64,000 bases of DNA from Sideroxydans sp. (GCA_013791855.1 VMTA01000004.1:62001-126000), one strand, 5' to 3'. Positions 36,260-47,030 are shown, counted from the first letter of the stretch. Notes: generated from the letters alone by a model not told the origin. Made by a program: numbers and translations.

Positions 36260-37326
36260 GGCGCCAGTACCCGTGTCAGGCGGTCGCCGGAACGTATCCG
36301 TTCCCACAGTCTTTCGCGCCGGACGGTATCTTCCGGCGGCTCCAGCCACAGCGGCTTGCCGTTCGGCTGGCCGTTGCTGTCATCGACCATGGTGTTGGAA
36401 AGTCCCTGCCGTTCGACTAGCAAGCGGCTGGCCTGCGGATCGAGCAGATGGTCTATCCAGGCATGCGCCAGCGCCGGGTCATGCGCATCGCGCGTGATGC
36501 TCCAGCAATCCAGCCAGGCCAGCGCACCTTCCTGCGGGATCACGTAACCGATGTCCGCGCCCGCCTGCTTGAGCATCTGTACCTGCTGCATACCGTAATT
36601 GGCGAACATCAGCGCGGCACCGTGCCGCATGAACAACTGTGTCGATTCTGCCGGCTGCGTGTAGAAGCCGAGCGCATTGCGCCGCAATTCGATCAGGCGT
36701 GCGGCGGCCCGGGGGACATCCTGCGGCGCGATGCGAAAGGGAGAGGCGAGTCGCAACGACTGCGCGGCCAGTGAAAAGTTGTGCGTGCCACCGTCGTAGG
36801 CGATCACCTTGCCGCGATAGCGTTCGTCCCAAAGCGCGCTGATCGAGTGCGGCGGCGTTCGGAACTGCTTGCGGTCATAGATCAGGCCCATCTGCGTATA
36901 GGTATAGGGCAGCGCATAGGCCTTGCCGTTGTGCATCAGGCCGGGGATGGCGGACAGGTCTCGGAAGCGTGCGAGTTGGTTGTGTGTGTTCGGGATCTTC
37001 CCGGCATGCACCGGCTGCACCAGATTGGCGGCGATGTAGCGCTGCAGTTCGGCGGTGTTGACAGCGAACACGTCGAAGTCGCGGTTGTGTGCGCTGACCT
37101 TCTCCCACAGCGTCGCATCGGAGGTGACCACGGTCAGCTCGACCTTCACCTGATGCTCAAGTTCGAAACGTTGCACCACTTCAGGTTCTGCATACCCCGG
37201 CCATGCCAGCACGCGCAGCACCGGTTGGGCTGCCCAGAGCGGCGGCGTCGCTGCCAGTGCCAGTAACGCGGCGACAGGCAGCATCGATCTGCGGCATGCA
37301 GCAAGGAAGGTGGATGCGGAGATCAT
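36256..37326 (-). CDS. Periplasmic polyamine-type substrate-binding protein (PotD/PotF/NspS-like)
   Basis: Encodes 356 aa with a signal peptide (residues about 1-33, PPLWA). The family pattern begins VLRVLAWPGYAEPEVVQRFE and continues with WEKVSAHNRDFDVFAVNT and the hinge LPYTYTQMGLIYD. These match bacterial spermidine/putrescine-binding proteins (SBP_bac). No permease or ATPase genes accompany it. Instead it is coupled by ATGA overlap to a diguanylate cyclase and lies 76 nt downstream of a chemoreceptor, suggesting ligand sensing rather than import. The ATG at 37326 gives a normal signal peptide. Ligand identity is unknown. Confidence 0.85.
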   Translation of the reverse strand: MISASTFLAACRRSMLPVAALLALAATPPLWAAQPVLRVLAWPGYAEPEVVQRFELEHQVKVELTVVTSDATLWEKVSAHNRDFDVFAVNTAELQRYIAANLVQPVHAGKIPNTHNQLARFRDLSAIPGLMHNGKAYALPYTYTQMGLIYDRKQFRTPPHSISALWDERYRGKVIAYDGGTHNFSLAAQSLRLASPFRIAPQDVPRAAARLIELRRNALGFYTQPAESTQLFMRHGAALMFANYGMQQVQMLKQAGADIGYVIPQEGALAWLDCWSITRDAHDPALAHAWIDHLLDPQASRLLVERQGLSNTMVDDSNGQPNGKPLWLEPPEDTVRRERLWERIRSGDRLTRVLAP

Positions 37327-37402
37327 GTGGCGAACCCTAACCCGTACCCTATGGCTGGTCAATAGTCCTTAAGTGGCGGCATCAGATGGTTTTTTCTGTC
37401 GG

Positions 37403-38590
37403 TTAGACGATGAATCGGTGCGTGGCTTCATTCAGCGTGTGCGCCGTGGCGATCATGCGCTCCGATTCCTTGACGCATTGCGAGGTGAGTTTGGCGGTCT
37501 CGTCCGTGCTGTGTTGATTCTCTTCGATACGCTTGAGTACGAGTCCGACCAGCATCTGCTGGTCGTCAGCAGCCTCGCGTACCTCCGCGACCGATGCATT
37601 CATGGCGGCAGTGGCTTGCTCGATCTGCACGAAGGTCTCGGAGGAGAGTTTCGAAGCGCGCAAACCGTCGGCGACGGCACTGGCGTTCTCTTCGGAGATG
37701 CTGACCGTGGAGGCGACATCGGCGCTCACCTGTTTGAGCACGCCGTCGATGCGCGTGGTCGCCTGTGCCGCCTGCTCGGACAGTTTCCTGACTTCATCAG
37801 CGACGACTGCGAAGCCGCGACCCTGTTCGCCCGCGCGCGCCGCTTCGATGGCCGCGTTGAGGGCCAGCAGATTGGTCTGTTCCGCGATGGCGCGTATGGC
37901 GGACACCGCTGTCTCGACCTCCTTGGCGCTGCTTTCCAGACTGTCGGCATTGGCGGAGATCTTGCGGCTGGCCGCATCCAGCACGGAGATGGCTTGCTCG
38001 GTCGCCGCGACATGCTTCACACCGTTGCGCACCAGTGCATCGGCGGAAGCGGCACTGCCGCCCGCCGAGTCGGACAGTTCGAGTATGGCGCGCGACGCAT
38101 CGGCCATGCCGTTGATGACCTTGATGATCTCCTGCTCGTTCTGGCGATATTCCTGCATGCTGCTGCCGAGCGAGCTCATCGAATCGCCTATCTCGCGCGC
38201 TGTCACATCGACCGTGTGCGCGGATGCGGTTACCCCACTCAGTGTGTCGCGCAATTCCGATGCCATGGAATCGAACCCGCCGGTGATCTCGCCCACCGTA
38301 TCCGCACTGCGGATGCCGCAACCCTCACGCAAGTCGCCGCCGCGTATGCGTTCGGCGGCGACCGCGACCTTGCGCAATTTGCCCACCAGCAGCCACTCCA
38401 GCAGCATGTGATTGGTGATGCCTATCGTGATGCCGGCCACGATGCAGCCGGTGACGAACCAGCCCAGCATGCCGGGTTTCCACTCCACGAAGATGTTTGC
38501 ATAGAACGGGAAGATGATGCCCATCAGCAGGCCGAAGCCGAGGAAGGAATACTTCAGTTGCTTGAGTATGGAGGGAGTCTTGCTCGCCAT
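37403..38590 (-). CDS. Methyl-accepting chemotaxis protein with minimal periplasmic loop
   Basis: Encodes 395 aa. Two transmembrane helices (about residues 14-32 and 43-60) are separated by only about ten residues ([11 protein letters not shown]), so there is no periplasmic ligand domain. A HAMP-like segment (about 65-115) precedes the signalling coiled coil, with the conserved hairpin [19 protein letters not shown]. It would signal through CheA/CheW to flagella or pili. With such a short loop it may sense membrane state, act through partner proteins, or report intracellular cues. It is immediately upstream of the binding-protein/cyclase pair on the same strand. Confidence 0.92.
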   Translation of the reverse strand: MASKTPSILKQLKYSFLGFGLLMGIIFPFYANIFVEWKPGMLGWFVTGCIVAGITIGITNHMLLEWLLVGKLRKVAVAAERIRGGDLREGCGIRSADTVGEITGGFDSMASELRDTLSGVTASAHTVDVTAREIGDSMSSLGSSMQEYRQNEQEIIKVINGMADASRAILELSDSAGGSAASADALVRNGVKHVAATEQAISVLDAASRKISANADSLESSAKEVETAVSAIRAIAEQTNLLALNAAIEAARAGEQGRGFAVVADEVRKLSEQAAQATTRIDGVLKQVSADVASTVSISEENASAVADGLRASKLSSETFVQIEQATAAMNASVAEVREAADDQQMLVGLVLKRIEENQHSTDETAKLTSQCVKESERMIATAHTLNEATHRFIV

Positions 38591-38674
38591 TATTGCCCTT
38601 TCAAAATATGGTCACGCTTTGCCAGTTCGGGCGAAGCATAAGCCTGTTTCGGCAAGAAACAATAATTCTTAAGT

Positions 38675-38706
38675 GTGAGTGGCACTCCTTCTTTAGTGCC
38701 CCTCAC
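38675..38706 (-). terminator. Hairpin, probable terminator of rdgC
   Basis: GTGAGTGGCACT (38675-38686) and AGTGCCCCTCAC (38695-38706) form a 12-bp stem with one mismatch and an 8-nt loop. Read on the minus strand, a moderately T-rich sequence (CTTAAGAATTATTG) follows. It lies 19 nt after the rdgC stop and before the chemoreceptor gene. Confidence 0.5.
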
Positions 38707-38724
38707 TAACGGTCATGGTGCCTA

Positions 38725-39624
38725 CTATGCCGTCGGTTTACTCTCGCCACCCAGAGCCTCGATGATGGCGGGCAGTAACTTCTTCAACTCGCCGGTCATC
38801 AAGGCGAAGTCTGCATCGAAGGCGTCGTCCTGTGCATCGCTGTCGGCCTGGTCTTTGATCAAGTCGAGCGCTTGCAGGCGTTTGATCTGGCCGTTCTCGT
38901 GCAGCACGAATGAGATGCGGTCATACCAGGTCATTGCCAGTTTGGTTACTTCCTTGCCGCCGGTGATGTGCTTGGCGATCTCCTCCGCTTCCAGTGTGTG
39001 GCGCACGTAACGCACGGTCGCTTTCTCGTCGCCGGAGGCGCGCAGTTCGCAATCGCGGTCGACGGTGAATACCGATGCCAGATCGTCGCCGGCCAACCAT
39101 GCAGTCATGGCGGTGGTGGGTGAGACTTCGGTCTTGAGCGGTGTGAAGCCGATGCCGTCCACCGACTTGACCAGTAGCTCGACCAACTCGTCTGCCTTGG
39201 CGAGGTTGGCCGCGTCCAGCACCAGCAGCCCGGCGGCAGTGTCTATCCATGCATAGGTGCGGCGACGCACGGCGAACGCGCGCGGCAGTAGCTCGTCGGT
39301 GACCGCTTCCTTCAGTTGCTTCATCTGTTTGCGGCCGGGCTTATAGCCTTGCTGCTCTTCCATCTCCGCTGCACGCTCTTTGCTGATGGTGTTGATGACC
39401 GAGGCGGGCAGCAACTTCTTCTCCGCACCGAGGCAGATCAACATCTGCTTGCCCAGCGTGTGCACGAAAGCGGGTGCATTCTCTTTTGGTGCGATCCAAC
39501 CCACGCGTTGCATCTCCAGACCGGAGCAAGGTTGCAGTGCAAGGTTGGAGAGTTTCTCTTCAAACTGTTCGGGCGTGACATCCCATTTGTTTAGACGATA
39601 GATGAGTAGATTCTTGAACCACAT
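38725..39624 (-). CDS. rdgC: Recombination-associated protein RdgC
   Basis: Encodes 299 aa. RdgC forms a toroidal dimer on double-stranded DNA and modulates RecA-dependent recombination and replication restart. The N-terminus MWFKNLLIYRLNKWDVTPEQ and blocks such as GWIAPKENAPAFVHT and LPRAFAVRRRTYAWID are typical. Length matches E. coli RdgC (303 aa). It is transcribed in the same direction as parC but separated from it by 94 nt, so it may have its own promoter. Confidence 0.95.
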   Translation of the reverse strand: MWFKNLLIYRLNKWDVTPEQFEEKLSNLALQPCSGLEMQRVGWIAPKENAPAFVHTLGKQMLICLGAEKKLLPASVINTISKERAAEMEEQQGYKPGRKQMKQLKEAVTDELLPRAFAVRRRTYAWIDTAAGLLVLDAANLAKADELVELLVKSVDGIGFTPLKTEVSPTTAMTAWLAGDDLASVFTVDRDCELRASGDEKATVRYVRHTLEAEEIAKHITGGKEVTKLAMTWYDRISFVLHENGQIKRLQALDLIKDQADSDAQDDAFDADFALMTGELKKLLPAIIEALGGESKPTA

Positions 39625-39718
39625 AAATTTGACCTGAACTTTGAAGAAAAAACGGGGGCGGGATTCTAACGCGGATGTGTGCGGATGACGGTGATGTCGT
39701 CACCCGCAACACACATTC

Positions 39719-42115
39719 TTACGACTTCAACTCTGTCACGACTGACTTGCCTTTCAGTGCCAGCGCTTTACCCATGCGTGCGCGTTTGCCGAAATGGTTT
39801 TGCAAGTCTTTATCGTTGAGTTGCATGCTCTGCTCTTTGCCGCCGTTGTTGGTGATCACGGTGATCTTGGGTTGGTTGGTTACGGTTACCGCCGCCAATG
39901 CATCATCGTCAGCGATACCCATCACCACCACGCCCTTGCCGCCGCCTGCGAGTTGTTTCATCTCGGCCAACAGGAAGGTGAGCAGACGGCCTGATCTGCA
40001 AGCCGCCACCACCAGTGCGTTATCGCTTGGTGTGAACAACGCAGGCGCGAGAATCACTTCGCCTTCCACGCTGATGAACTGTTTTCCGGCCTTGTTGCGT
40101 CCCACCATATTGGCGATGGTGCAGATGAAGCCGTAACCGGCAGCAGTCGCCAGCAGCACATGTTGTTCAGCCTTGCCGCAGATCACATGCACGATCTTGG
40201 CGCCGGTCGCCACTTCGATCAGTGTCGCCAGCGGCACACCGTCACCGCGACCGCCCGGCAGCAGATGCACCGGGATGCTGCACACACGACCGTTGCTGCA
40301 GATCACGATGCAGTGGTCAGTGGTACGGCATTCGAACGCGCCCAGCAAACCATCGCCGTCCTTGAACGAGATGGCAGCCAGATCGAGTCCGTGGCCCTGA
40401 CGCGTGCGCCCCCAGTGTTTCTTCGAGATTAATACGGTAACCGGCTCGTCCACCACCTGCGTGGTCAGCACTACGCGCTCGGCTTGCTCGATCAAAGTGC
40501 GGCGCTCGTCGCCGAAGGTCTTGATGTCTTCGTCGATCTCTTTCGCTACGCGGCGGCGCATCATAGCGTCGGAGGCGAGTAGCTTGCCCAGCTCTTCGCC
40601 TTCGTCCTTCAGTTGCTTCAACTCGCGCTCGATTTTGATGCCTTCCATCTTCGCCAACTGACGCAGACGGATCTCAAGGATGTCTTCGGCCTGACGGTCG
40701 GACAGATCGAAGCGTTCGATCAAGGCCTGCTTGGGTTCGTCCGATTCGCGGATCAGCGCGATCACCTCGTCCAGATTCAGATATACGATCATGCGACCGT
40801 CGAGGATGTGGATGCGGTCGTTCACCTGCGCCAGACGATGTTCGCAGCGGCGACGCACGGTGCCCAAACGGAACGCTGCCCACTCGCGCAATATCTCCGC
40901 CATCGGTTTCTGGCGCGGACGACCGTCCAAGCTGATCATCACCATGTTCAGTTGCAGCGAACTTTCCAAACTGGTGTGCGCCAGCAGGATGGTCATCAAC
41001 TCTTCCGCCGACTGGCGGCTGGACTTCGGTTCGAACACCAGACGTACTGCCTGATCCTTGTCCGATTCGTCCGCCACCTTGTCCAGCACAGACAGCAGCA
41101 GTTGCTTGTTCTGCACCTGCTCCTGCGTCAGTGCCTTCTTGTTGGTGCGCACTTTTGGATTGGTGAGATCCTCGATCTCTTCCATGATCTTCTTGGCCGA
41201 CGTGCCGTGCGGCAGTTCATACACTGCCACGCGCCACTGGCCGCGTGCCAGTTCTTCGATCTTCCAGCGCGCACGCATCTTGAGCGAGCCGCGACCGCTG
41301 CGGTAACACTCGCTGATCTCGCGCGGCGAGGAGATGATCTGTCCGCCGCTGGGCAGGTCGGGACCGGTGATCGAGGCCAGCAGTTCTTCATCGGAACAAT
41401 TTGGGTCGCGCACGCAAATTGCGGCGGCGGTGCCGACTTCGCGCAGATTGTGCGAAGGGATCTCGGTCGCCATACCCACCGCGATACCCGATGCGCCGTT
41501 GAGCAGCACCATGGGCAGACGCGCGGGCAACATCGACGGTTCGTCGAAGTGGCCGTCGTAGTTCGGCTGCATGTCCACCGTGCCCATATTCAACTCGGAT
41601 AGCAGCAGATCGGCGATCGGTGTCAGACGCGCTTCGGTGTATCGCATCGCGGCAGCGTTGTCGCCGTCGCGCGAACCGAAGTTGCCTTGGCCATCCACCA
41701 GCGGATAACGCATGGAGAAATTCTGCGCCAAGCGCACCATCGCTTCATACGCGGACGAGTCGCCGTGCGGGTGGAACTTACCCAGCACCTCACCCACCAC
41801 ACGTGCGGACTTCACATGTTTGCTGTTGTGCGCCAGGCCCATTTCGCGCATCGCATACAGGATGCGGCGCTGCACCGGCTTCTGGCCGTCGCACACGTCG
41901 GGCAGGGCGCGGCCCTTGACCACCGACACCGCATATTCCAGATAAGCGCGCTCTGCGTACTGTGCCAGCGGCACCGAGTCGCCGTCCGGTGGCGGGGGCA
42001 GTGGTGCAAAGCGTTCTACTGCGCCGTTGCCGCCGTCACCCACAGCAGTGGATTCCTGCGCAGCGTCTTCCGGTTGTTCGTTCTCTTCTTCGAAAAGTTG
42101 TGGCAGATCAGACAT
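39719..42115 (-). CDS. parC: DNA topoisomerase IV subunit A
   Basis: Encodes 798 aa. It is the DNA breakage-reunion subunit that decatenates sister chromosomes. An acidic/proline-rich N-terminal extension (about residues 1-50) precedes the conserved core. The catalytic tyrosine is in AMRYTEARL, and the quinolone-determining region is [14 protein letters not shown], with a serine at the usual resistance position. The C-terminal half carries the beta-propeller repeats. It overlaps parE by 8 nt; the pair is co-transcribed with parE first. Confidence 0.95.
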   Translation of the reverse strand: MSDLPQLFEEENEQPEDAAQESTAVGDGGNGAVERFAPLPPPPDGDSVPLAQYAERAYLEYAVSVVKGRALPDVCDGQKPVQRRILYAMREMGLAHNSKHVKSARVVGEVLGKFHPHGDSSAYEAMVRLAQNFSMRYPLVDGQGNFGSRDGDNAAAMRYTEARLTPIADLLLSELNMGTVDMQPNYDGHFDEPSMLPARLPMVLLNGASGIAVGMATEIPSHNLREVGTAAAICVRDPNCSDEELLASITGPDLPSGGQIISSPREISECYRSGRGSLKMRARWKIEELARGQWRVAVYELPHGTSAKKIMEEIEDLTNPKVRTNKKALTQEQVQNKQLLLSVLDKVADESDKDQAVRLVFEPKSSRQSAEELMTILLAHTSLESSLQLNMVMISLDGRPRQKPMAEILREWAAFRLGTVRRRCEHRLAQVNDRIHILDGRMIVYLNLDEVIALIRESDEPKQALIERFDLSDRQAEDILEIRLRQLAKMEGIKIERELKQLKDEGEELGKLLASDAMMRRRVAKEIDEDIKTFGDERRTLIEQAERVVLTTQVVDEPVTVLISKKHWGRTRQGHGLDLAAISFKDGDGLLGAFECRTTDHCIVICSNGRVCSIPVHLLPGGRGDGVPLATLIEVATGAKIVHVICGKAEQHVLLATAAGYGFICTIANMVGRNKAGKQFISVEGEVILAPALFTPSDNALVVAACRSGRLLTFLLAEMKQLAGGGKGVVVMGIADDDALAAVTVTNQPKITVITNNGGKEQSMQLNDKDLQNHFGKRARMGKALALKGKSVVTELKS

Positions 42116-44078
42116 CGACTGTGACCTCGTTCCCGTGATATTCCAGCCAGGCGCGTCGCGCGCCCGATTCCTGTTTGCCCATCAGCATGTTCATGATGCG
42201 GTGCGTGTCATCCTTGGTCGACGCATCCAGCGCCACGCACAGCGCGCGGCGCGTGTCCGGGTTCATGGTGGTGTCCCACAACTGCTCCGGATTCATCTCG
42301 CCCAGACCTTTGAAGCGAGAGATGCTCCACGCACCTTCGCGCACTTTATCTTTGCGCAGACGGTCTTCGATGGAAGTCAGCTCGTCCTCGTTCAGCGCGT
42401 AGATCTTGCGCAGCGGCTTCTTGCCTTGTGCCGGTACATCGACGCGGAACAAAGGCGGCTGCGCGAGGAAGATGTGACCGTCCGCGACCAGACGCGGGAA
42501 GTGGCGGAAGAACAGCGTTAGCAACAGCGTGGCGATGTGCGAACCGTCCACGTCCGCGTCGGCCATGATGTAGATGCCTTTGTAGCGCAGACCGGACAGA
42601 TCGACGTTGTCGTCCAGATCATGCGGATCGACGCCGATAGCCACCGCGATGTCATGCACCTCGGCATTGGCGAACAGACGGTTCCTGTCCACTTCAAAAG
42701 TATTGAGCACCTTGCCGCGTAGCGGCAGGATGGCCTGGAACTCCTTGCTGCGTCCTTGCTTGGCCGAGCCGCCGGCGGAATCGCCCTCGACCAGGAAGAG
42801 CTCGTTGCGCTCGGGATTGAAATCCGCCGCGTCGGTCAGCTTGCCCGGCAGCACCGCCACCGAGGAACCTTTTTTCTTCTCCACCTTCTGCGCCGACTTC
42901 ATGCGGCTCTGCGCCTGCTTGATCACCACCTCGGCGATGCGCTTGCCGTAATCGACGTGCTCGTTCAGCCACAGCAGCAGCGGGTCGTTGATCATCGACG
43001 AGACCAGTTTGAGCGCGGTGCGCGAAACCAGTCTGTCCTTGGTCTGCCCCTGGAAAGAAGGGTCGAGCACCTTGGTCGACAGCACGAAGCTGGCGCGGTT
43101 GGCCACGTCGTCCGAAGTCAGCTTCACGCCCTTGGGCAGCATGCCGTGCATCTCGATGAAACTCTTCACCGCGTTGAACATCGCGTCGCGCAGGCCTGAG
43201 TCGTGCGTGCCGCCGTTCCAGGTGGGGATCAGGTTCACATAGGATTCGCGCGTGAGCGCGCCTTCCTCGGTCCAGGCCAGCGCCCAAGCTGCGCCTTCGC
43301 CCTCGGCGTAGTTGTCGTCGTGTTTGCCGACGTAGCGCTCGCCGGAGAAGATCGGGGCGATCAATGCGCCGCCGTCTTCCTGCGCATCCAGCGCCTGCGT
43401 CAGGTAACCGCGCAGACCGTCAGGGTAAGTCCATTCATTGCGTTCGCCGCTCTTCTCGATCAGCAGCGTGACGACCACGCCCGGCAGCAACACCGCCTTG
43501 GAACGCAGCGCGCGTTCCAGTTGCACGAGGTTGACGTTGGGTGCATCGAAGTATTTGGTGTCCGGCCAGGCGCGCACGCTGGTGCCGGTCTTGCGCTTGG
43601 GACATTCGCCGACGCGCTGTAGCGGTTGGGTGGCTACGCCGTGCTCGAAACGCAGATGGTGTTCGCCGCCGTCGCGGAACACGGTCACTTCCAGCGCGGT
43701 GGACAGCGCGTTGGTGACCGCCACGCCCACGCCGTGCAGACCGCCGGAGAACTGGTAGGCACCGCCTTTCTCCTTGTCGAACTTGCCGCCCGCGTGCAGC
43801 ACGGTGTAGGCCACTTCGACCACGGACTTCTTCTCTTCCGGATGCAGACCGACCGGGATGCCGCGCCCGTCGTCCTGCACCGACACCGAGCCGTCGATGT
43901 GCGCGGTGACGAAGATATTCTTGGCAAAACCCGCTAATGCCTCGTCGCAGGCGTTGTCCACCACCTCGGCGATGATGTGGTTGGGATTGTCCAGCGTGGT
44001 GTACATGCCGGGGCGCTGGCGCACGGGGTCCAGGCCGCGCAGCACCTTGAATGACGACTCATCGTAATTGACGCTCAA
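42108..44078 (-). CDS. parE: DNA topoisomerase IV subunit B
   Basis: Encodes 656 aa. It is the ATPase subunit of topoisomerase IV. GHKL ATP-binding features are [23 protein letters not shown] and [15 protein letters not shown]. The TOPRIM region has [13 protein letters not shown] and [10 protein letters not shown]. The C-terminus ends in the normal GyrB/ParE tail (RRAWLEYHG). It starts 33 nt after the stop of the upstream symporter gene and overlaps parC by 8 nt. Confidence 0.96.
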   Translation of the reverse strand: MSVNYDESSFKVLRGLDPVRQRPGMYTTLDNPNHIIAEVVDNACDEALAGFAKNIFVTAHIDGSVSVQDDGRGIPVGLHPEEKKSVVEVAYTVLHAGGKFDKEKGGAYQFSGGLHGVGVAVTNALSTALEVTVFRDGGEHHLRFEHGVATQPLQRVGECPKRKTGTSVRAWPDTKYFDAPNVNLVQLERALRSKAVLLPGVVVTLLIEKSGERNEWTYPDGLRGYLTQALDAQEDGGALIAPIFSGERYVGKHDDNYAEGEGAAWALAWTEEGALTRESYVNLIPTWNGGTHDSGLRDAMFNAVKSFIEMHGMLPKGVKLTSDDVANRASFVLSTKVLDPSFQGQTKDRLVSRTALKLVSSMINDPLLLWLNEHVDYGKRIAEVVIKQAQSRMKSAQKVEKKKGSSVAVLPGKLTDAADFNPERNELFLVEGDSAGGSAKQGRSKEFQAILPLRGKVLNTFEVDRNRLFANAEVHDIAVAIGVDPHDLDDNVDLSGLRYKGIYIMADADVDGSHIATLLLTLFFRHFPRLVADGHIFLAQPPLFRVDVPAQGKKPLRKIYALNEDELTSIEDRLRKDKVREGAWSISRFKGLGEMNPEQLWDTTMNPDTRRALCVALDASTKDDTHRIMNMLMGKQESGARRAWLEYHGNEVTVDV

Positions 44079-44111
44079 CGGATACTCCTGAATAGAACAA
44101 CTTGCTGATTA

Positions 44112-45404
44112 TTAACCTTTGGCTGCGGACGGAGGCGTGTCGAGCAACACATTCTCCTCGCCATCCAGACGCGCGATGATAACCGCCCCGCATGAATCGC
44201 TGAAGACATTCACCGAAGTGCGGCACATATCCAGCACGCGATCCACCGCCAGAATAAGGCCGATCGCCTCCAGCGGCAGGCCGATGGCACCGAGGATGAT
44301 GGCGATGGCGACCAGGCTGGCGGAGGGGATGGCGGCCACGCCGATGGAGGTGACCAGCGCCAGCAGCACGACGGTGAACTGCTGCACGAAGCCCATTTCG
44401 ATGCCGTAAGCCTGCGCGATGAACATCGCCGCCACGCATTCATAAAGCGCGGTGCCGTCCATGTTCACCGTCGCACCCAGCGGCAGCACGAAGCTGCTGG
44501 TGCGGTTGGACACGCCCGCGTTCTTCTCCACGCATTCCATGGTCAGCGGCAGGGTGGCGGCGGAGGAACTGGTGGAGAACGCGGTGAGCAAGGCGGGGGC
44601 CATGGCGCGGTAGTGGCGCAGCGGACTCACCCGTCCCACGAAATACAGCAGGGCGGGCAGCACCAGCAGGAAATGCACAGCCAGCCCCGCCAGCACGCTG
44701 AAGAAGAACCACGCCAGCGGCACGATGGCCGCGAAGCCGGTGCCCGCCACCACTTTAGCCACCAGACCGAACACGCCGATGGGTGCGAACTTCATCACCC
44801 AGTCGGTGATCTTCATCATCACCTGGAAGATGCCGCTCCAGAGTTTGTATTGGCTCTCGGCGTAGGGCTCCTCGATCTTGGTCATGAAGAAACCGAACAG
44901 CAGGCTGAAGAAGATCAGCCCCAGCATCTGCCCGTCCGCCGCCGCCGACACGATGTTGGTCGGCACCATGCGCAGGAAGATGCCCACCAGATCGCCCACG
45001 CCTTTGCCTTCCACGCTGGCGACCACCGCGTCGCTCACCTGTTCCATACCCAGTTGTTCCTTGGCGGGCTGGCCGTCGACGATGCCGGGCATGGTCATGT
45101 TCACGATGGTCAGACCGACCAGGATGGCGAACAGGCTGGTGGTCGCGTAATAGATCAGCGTCTTCAAGCCCAGCCGCCCGAACGCGCCGCCCCCTCCGAT
45201 GCCCGCGATGCCGACGATGATGGAAGACACCACCAGCGGCACGATCAGCATCTTCAAGGCATTGAGGAACAGCGTGCCGATGAAATCAAACACCGCGTAC
45301 CAGCGCACGCCGAACAGCGTCGCGTCGGTGCCCGCCAGCGATCCGGCAACAGCGGCCAGCAAGAGGGCGATGAGAATCTGCCAGTGCAGTTTGAGTTTGA
45401 TCAT
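44112..45404 (-). CDS. Dicarboxylate/amino acid:cation symporter (DAACS family)
   Basis: Encodes 430 aa, a member of the GltP/GltT/DctA family of elevator-type sodium- or proton-coupled carriers. It has about eight transmembrane helices plus two re-entrant loops. Signature motifs are the serine-rich loop SSSAATLPLTMEC, the cation/substrate motif NMDGTALYE, and the final-helix DRVLDMCRTSVNVFSD. The arginine near the end (CRTS) favours an acidic amino acid or dicarboxylate over a neutral one. This is family knowledge rather than proof. It lies 33 nt upstream of parE in the same direction, a chance neighbour. Confidence 0.92.
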   Translation of the reverse strand: MIKLKLHWQILIALLLAAVAGSLAGTDATLFGVRWYAVFDFIGTLFLNALKMLIVPLVVSSIIVGIAGIGGGGAFGRLGLKTLIYYATTSLFAILVGLTIVNMTMPGIVDGQPAKEQLGMEQVSDAVVASVEGKGVGDLVGIFLRMVPTNIVSAAADGQMLGLIFFSLLFGFFMTKIEEPYAESQYKLWSGIFQVMMKITDWVMKFAPIGVFGLVAKVVAGTGFAAIVPLAWFFFSVLAGLAVHFLLVLPALLYFVGRVSPLRHYRAMAPALLTAFSTSSSAATLPLTMECVEKNAGVSNRTSSFVLPLGATVNMDGTALYECVAAMFIAQAYGIEMGFVQQFTVVLLALVTSIGVAAIPSASLVAIAIILGAIGLPLEAIGLILAVDRVLDMCRTSVNVFSDSCGAVIIARLDGEENVLLDTPPSAAKG

Positions 45405-45500
45405 GGGTGCGAATCTTTGAATCGCGCCGGTAGCGGGACCGGGGCTGGTTCGGTGCGCAGTAAATGCGCGGCGACTATGTTACGTTGGCTAGCTAGCGCT

Positions 45501-45797
45501 TCACTCCCGCGCACATTGCGCGATCGCAGCGTTATCCGTCAGTTCCAGGCAATGCCTGAAATCCAGATCCTTGGGCCGAGGTTTGTTCGATTTGCTGCGC
45601 TTGTAGTGTTTGGTCGGCTTCATCGCTGGTGCCGGTGCCTGCGCTTCAGGCGCCTGTTCTGCAACCGGCTTCACTTCTTCCACTTCCAGCTTCGTGGTCG
45701 AGCTGCCTGGTGTGCTGTGCTCTTCGTCTGCAGAAAATGCGGCAGTACCGAGCAGCATCATCGCAGCGGCAAGTAAACCCATAAGATAAGTTTTCAT
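45501..45797 (-). CDS. Small exported protein, Pro/Glu/Lys-rich, unknown function
   Basis: Encodes 98 aa. A signal peptide covers residues 1-23 (AAFSA). The mature part is an acidic Pro/Ala-rich linker (EVEEVKPVAEQAPEAQAPAP), a basic segment (KHYKRSKSNKPRPK) and a C-terminal helix with two cysteines (HCLELTDNAAIAQCARE). The last segment resembles the Cx(9-10)C motif of small periplasmic proteins. The ribosome-binding site GGGAG precedes the ATG, and a good promoter lies about 60-90 nt upstream, so it is independently expressed. No family was recognised. Confidence 0.7.
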   Translation of the reverse strand: MKTYLMGLLAAAMMLLGTAAFSADEEHSTPGSSTTKLEVEEVKPVAEQAPEAQAPAPAMKPTKHYKRSKSNKPRPKDLDFRHCLELTDNAAIAQCARE

Positions 45798-45857
45798 GAA
45801 TGACTCCCTGTATCCAACTTCAAGCTATCGATGGAAATGTTGCTTTGCGAGTGCCGG

Positions 45858-45885
45858 AGTATAGATACTTTGAAGGGATCGGCAA
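45858..45885 (-). promoter_or_regulatory. Sigma70-type promoter of the small exported protein gene
   Basis: On the minus strand TTGCCG (45885-45880), a 16-nt spacer, then TATACT (45863-45858). It lies in the 132-nt gap after serC. The -10 box matches five of six consensus positions, and the gene's ATG is at 45797. Confidence 0.55.
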
Positions 45886-45929
45886 AATGAATATCTAGGC
45901 AAGAGCAAGTCACCTGTAAGGAATGCTTT

Positions 45930-47030
45930 TCAGCGATTCGCCTTGCTGAACTCCGCCATGAATCCAGCCAGTTCTTCCACCGCCGACAAGGTCAAGCCAT
46001 TGTAGAGCGAGGCACGCATTCCGCCGATGGAGCGGTGGCCGCCTAGGCCGGAGAAGCCGGCGGCTTGGGCGTCATTCAGGAAGCGTTGTTCCAGTTCATT
46101 GCTGGGCAGGTTGAATGCAACATTCATCTGCGAGCGGTCAGCGACGGCGGCGTGGCCGCGGTAGAAGTTGTCGCTTTGGTCGAGCGTGCGATAGAGCAGT
46201 TCGGCTTTTTGCGTGTTGAGCGCGGCCATGTTCGCCAGGCCGCCTACTTCGTTCAGCAGCCAGCGCGTCACTAGCAGCACCACGTAGATGGAGAACACCG
46301 GCGGGGTGTTGAAGATGGAGTGGGCTTTGATGTGGCTGCGGTAGTCGAGGAAGCCGGGCAGGTCGTGCGGTGCGTCCTTCAGTATCTCGTCGCGCAACAG
46401 CACCACGGTCACGCCGGCGGGGCCGATGTTCTTCTGCGCATGCGCATAGATCATGGCGTAGCGGTCCGCCGCGCAGGGACGCGACAGGAAATCGGACGAC
46501 ATGTCGCACACGCGCGGCACATCGTCGCGGCCGAGCACGCGCTGGAACTGCAGGCCTTCCACGGTCTCGTTGGAGATGTAGTGCAGATAGGGCGCATCCG
46601 GCGAGTAGTCGAGCTCGGCATCGGTCGGCAGGCGGTCGAAGTTGTTTTGCTCGCCGCTCCACAGCACGCGTATCGGACCTTCGCGTCTGGCTTCGGCCAG
46701 TGCTTTGCCGCTCCAGTAACCGGTGTGCAGATATTCCGCTGGCGTGGTTTTGCCGCGCAGCAATGTCATGGGGATCATGGAGAACTGCTGGGTCGCGCCG
46801 CCTTGCAGGAACAGCACGTGATAGTCCTTGTTCAGGCCGAGCAGGCTGCGGATGTTGTCTTCCAGTTCGGCCACCACAGCGGCGAACCAGTCGGAACGGT
46901 GGCTGATGCCGAGGATGGAGAGTCCCACTTCTGGCACGGCGGCGATGGCTTGCTGCACTTGTTGCAGCACCGTCTCCGGCAGCGCACCTGGTCCGCCGGA
47001 GAAGTTCAGCCAGTTGCTGGGCTCACGCAT
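45930..47030 (-). CDS. serC: Phosphoserine aminotransferase (SerC family)
   Basis: Encodes 366 aa, a class-V PLP aminotransferase. It makes 3-phosphoserine from 3-phosphohydroxypyruvate and can serve in pyridoxine synthesis. Features are NFSGGPGALPE at the N-terminus, FLQGGATQQFSMIP, YISNETVEGLQF, and the PLP lysine in AHAQKNIGPAG. The C-terminal GLGGHRSIGGMRASLYN is a standard SerC block. In many betaproteobacteria serC sits with pheA, hisC and aroA; here none are adjacent. It overlaps the upstream ATP-grasp gene by 8 nt, which couples the two and makes a specialised role conceivable. Confidence 0.92.
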   Translation of the reverse strand: MREPSNWLNFSGGPGALPETVLQQVQQAIAAVPEVGLSILGISHRSDWFAAVVAELEDNIRSLLGLNKDYHVLFLQGGATQQFSMIPMTLLRGKTTPAEYLHTGYWSGKALAEARREGPIRVLWSGEQNNFDRLPTDAELDYSPDAPYLHYISNETVEGLQFQRVLGRDDVPRVCDMSSDFLSRPCAADRYAMIYAHAQKNIGPAGVTVVLLRDEILKDAPHDLPGFLDYRSHIKAHSIFNTPPVFSIYVVLLVTRWLLNEVGGLANMAALNTQKAELLYRTLDQSDNFYRGHAAVADRSQMNVAFNLPSNELEQRFLNDAQAAGFSGLGGHRSIGGMRASLYNGLTLSAVEELAGFMAEFSKANR

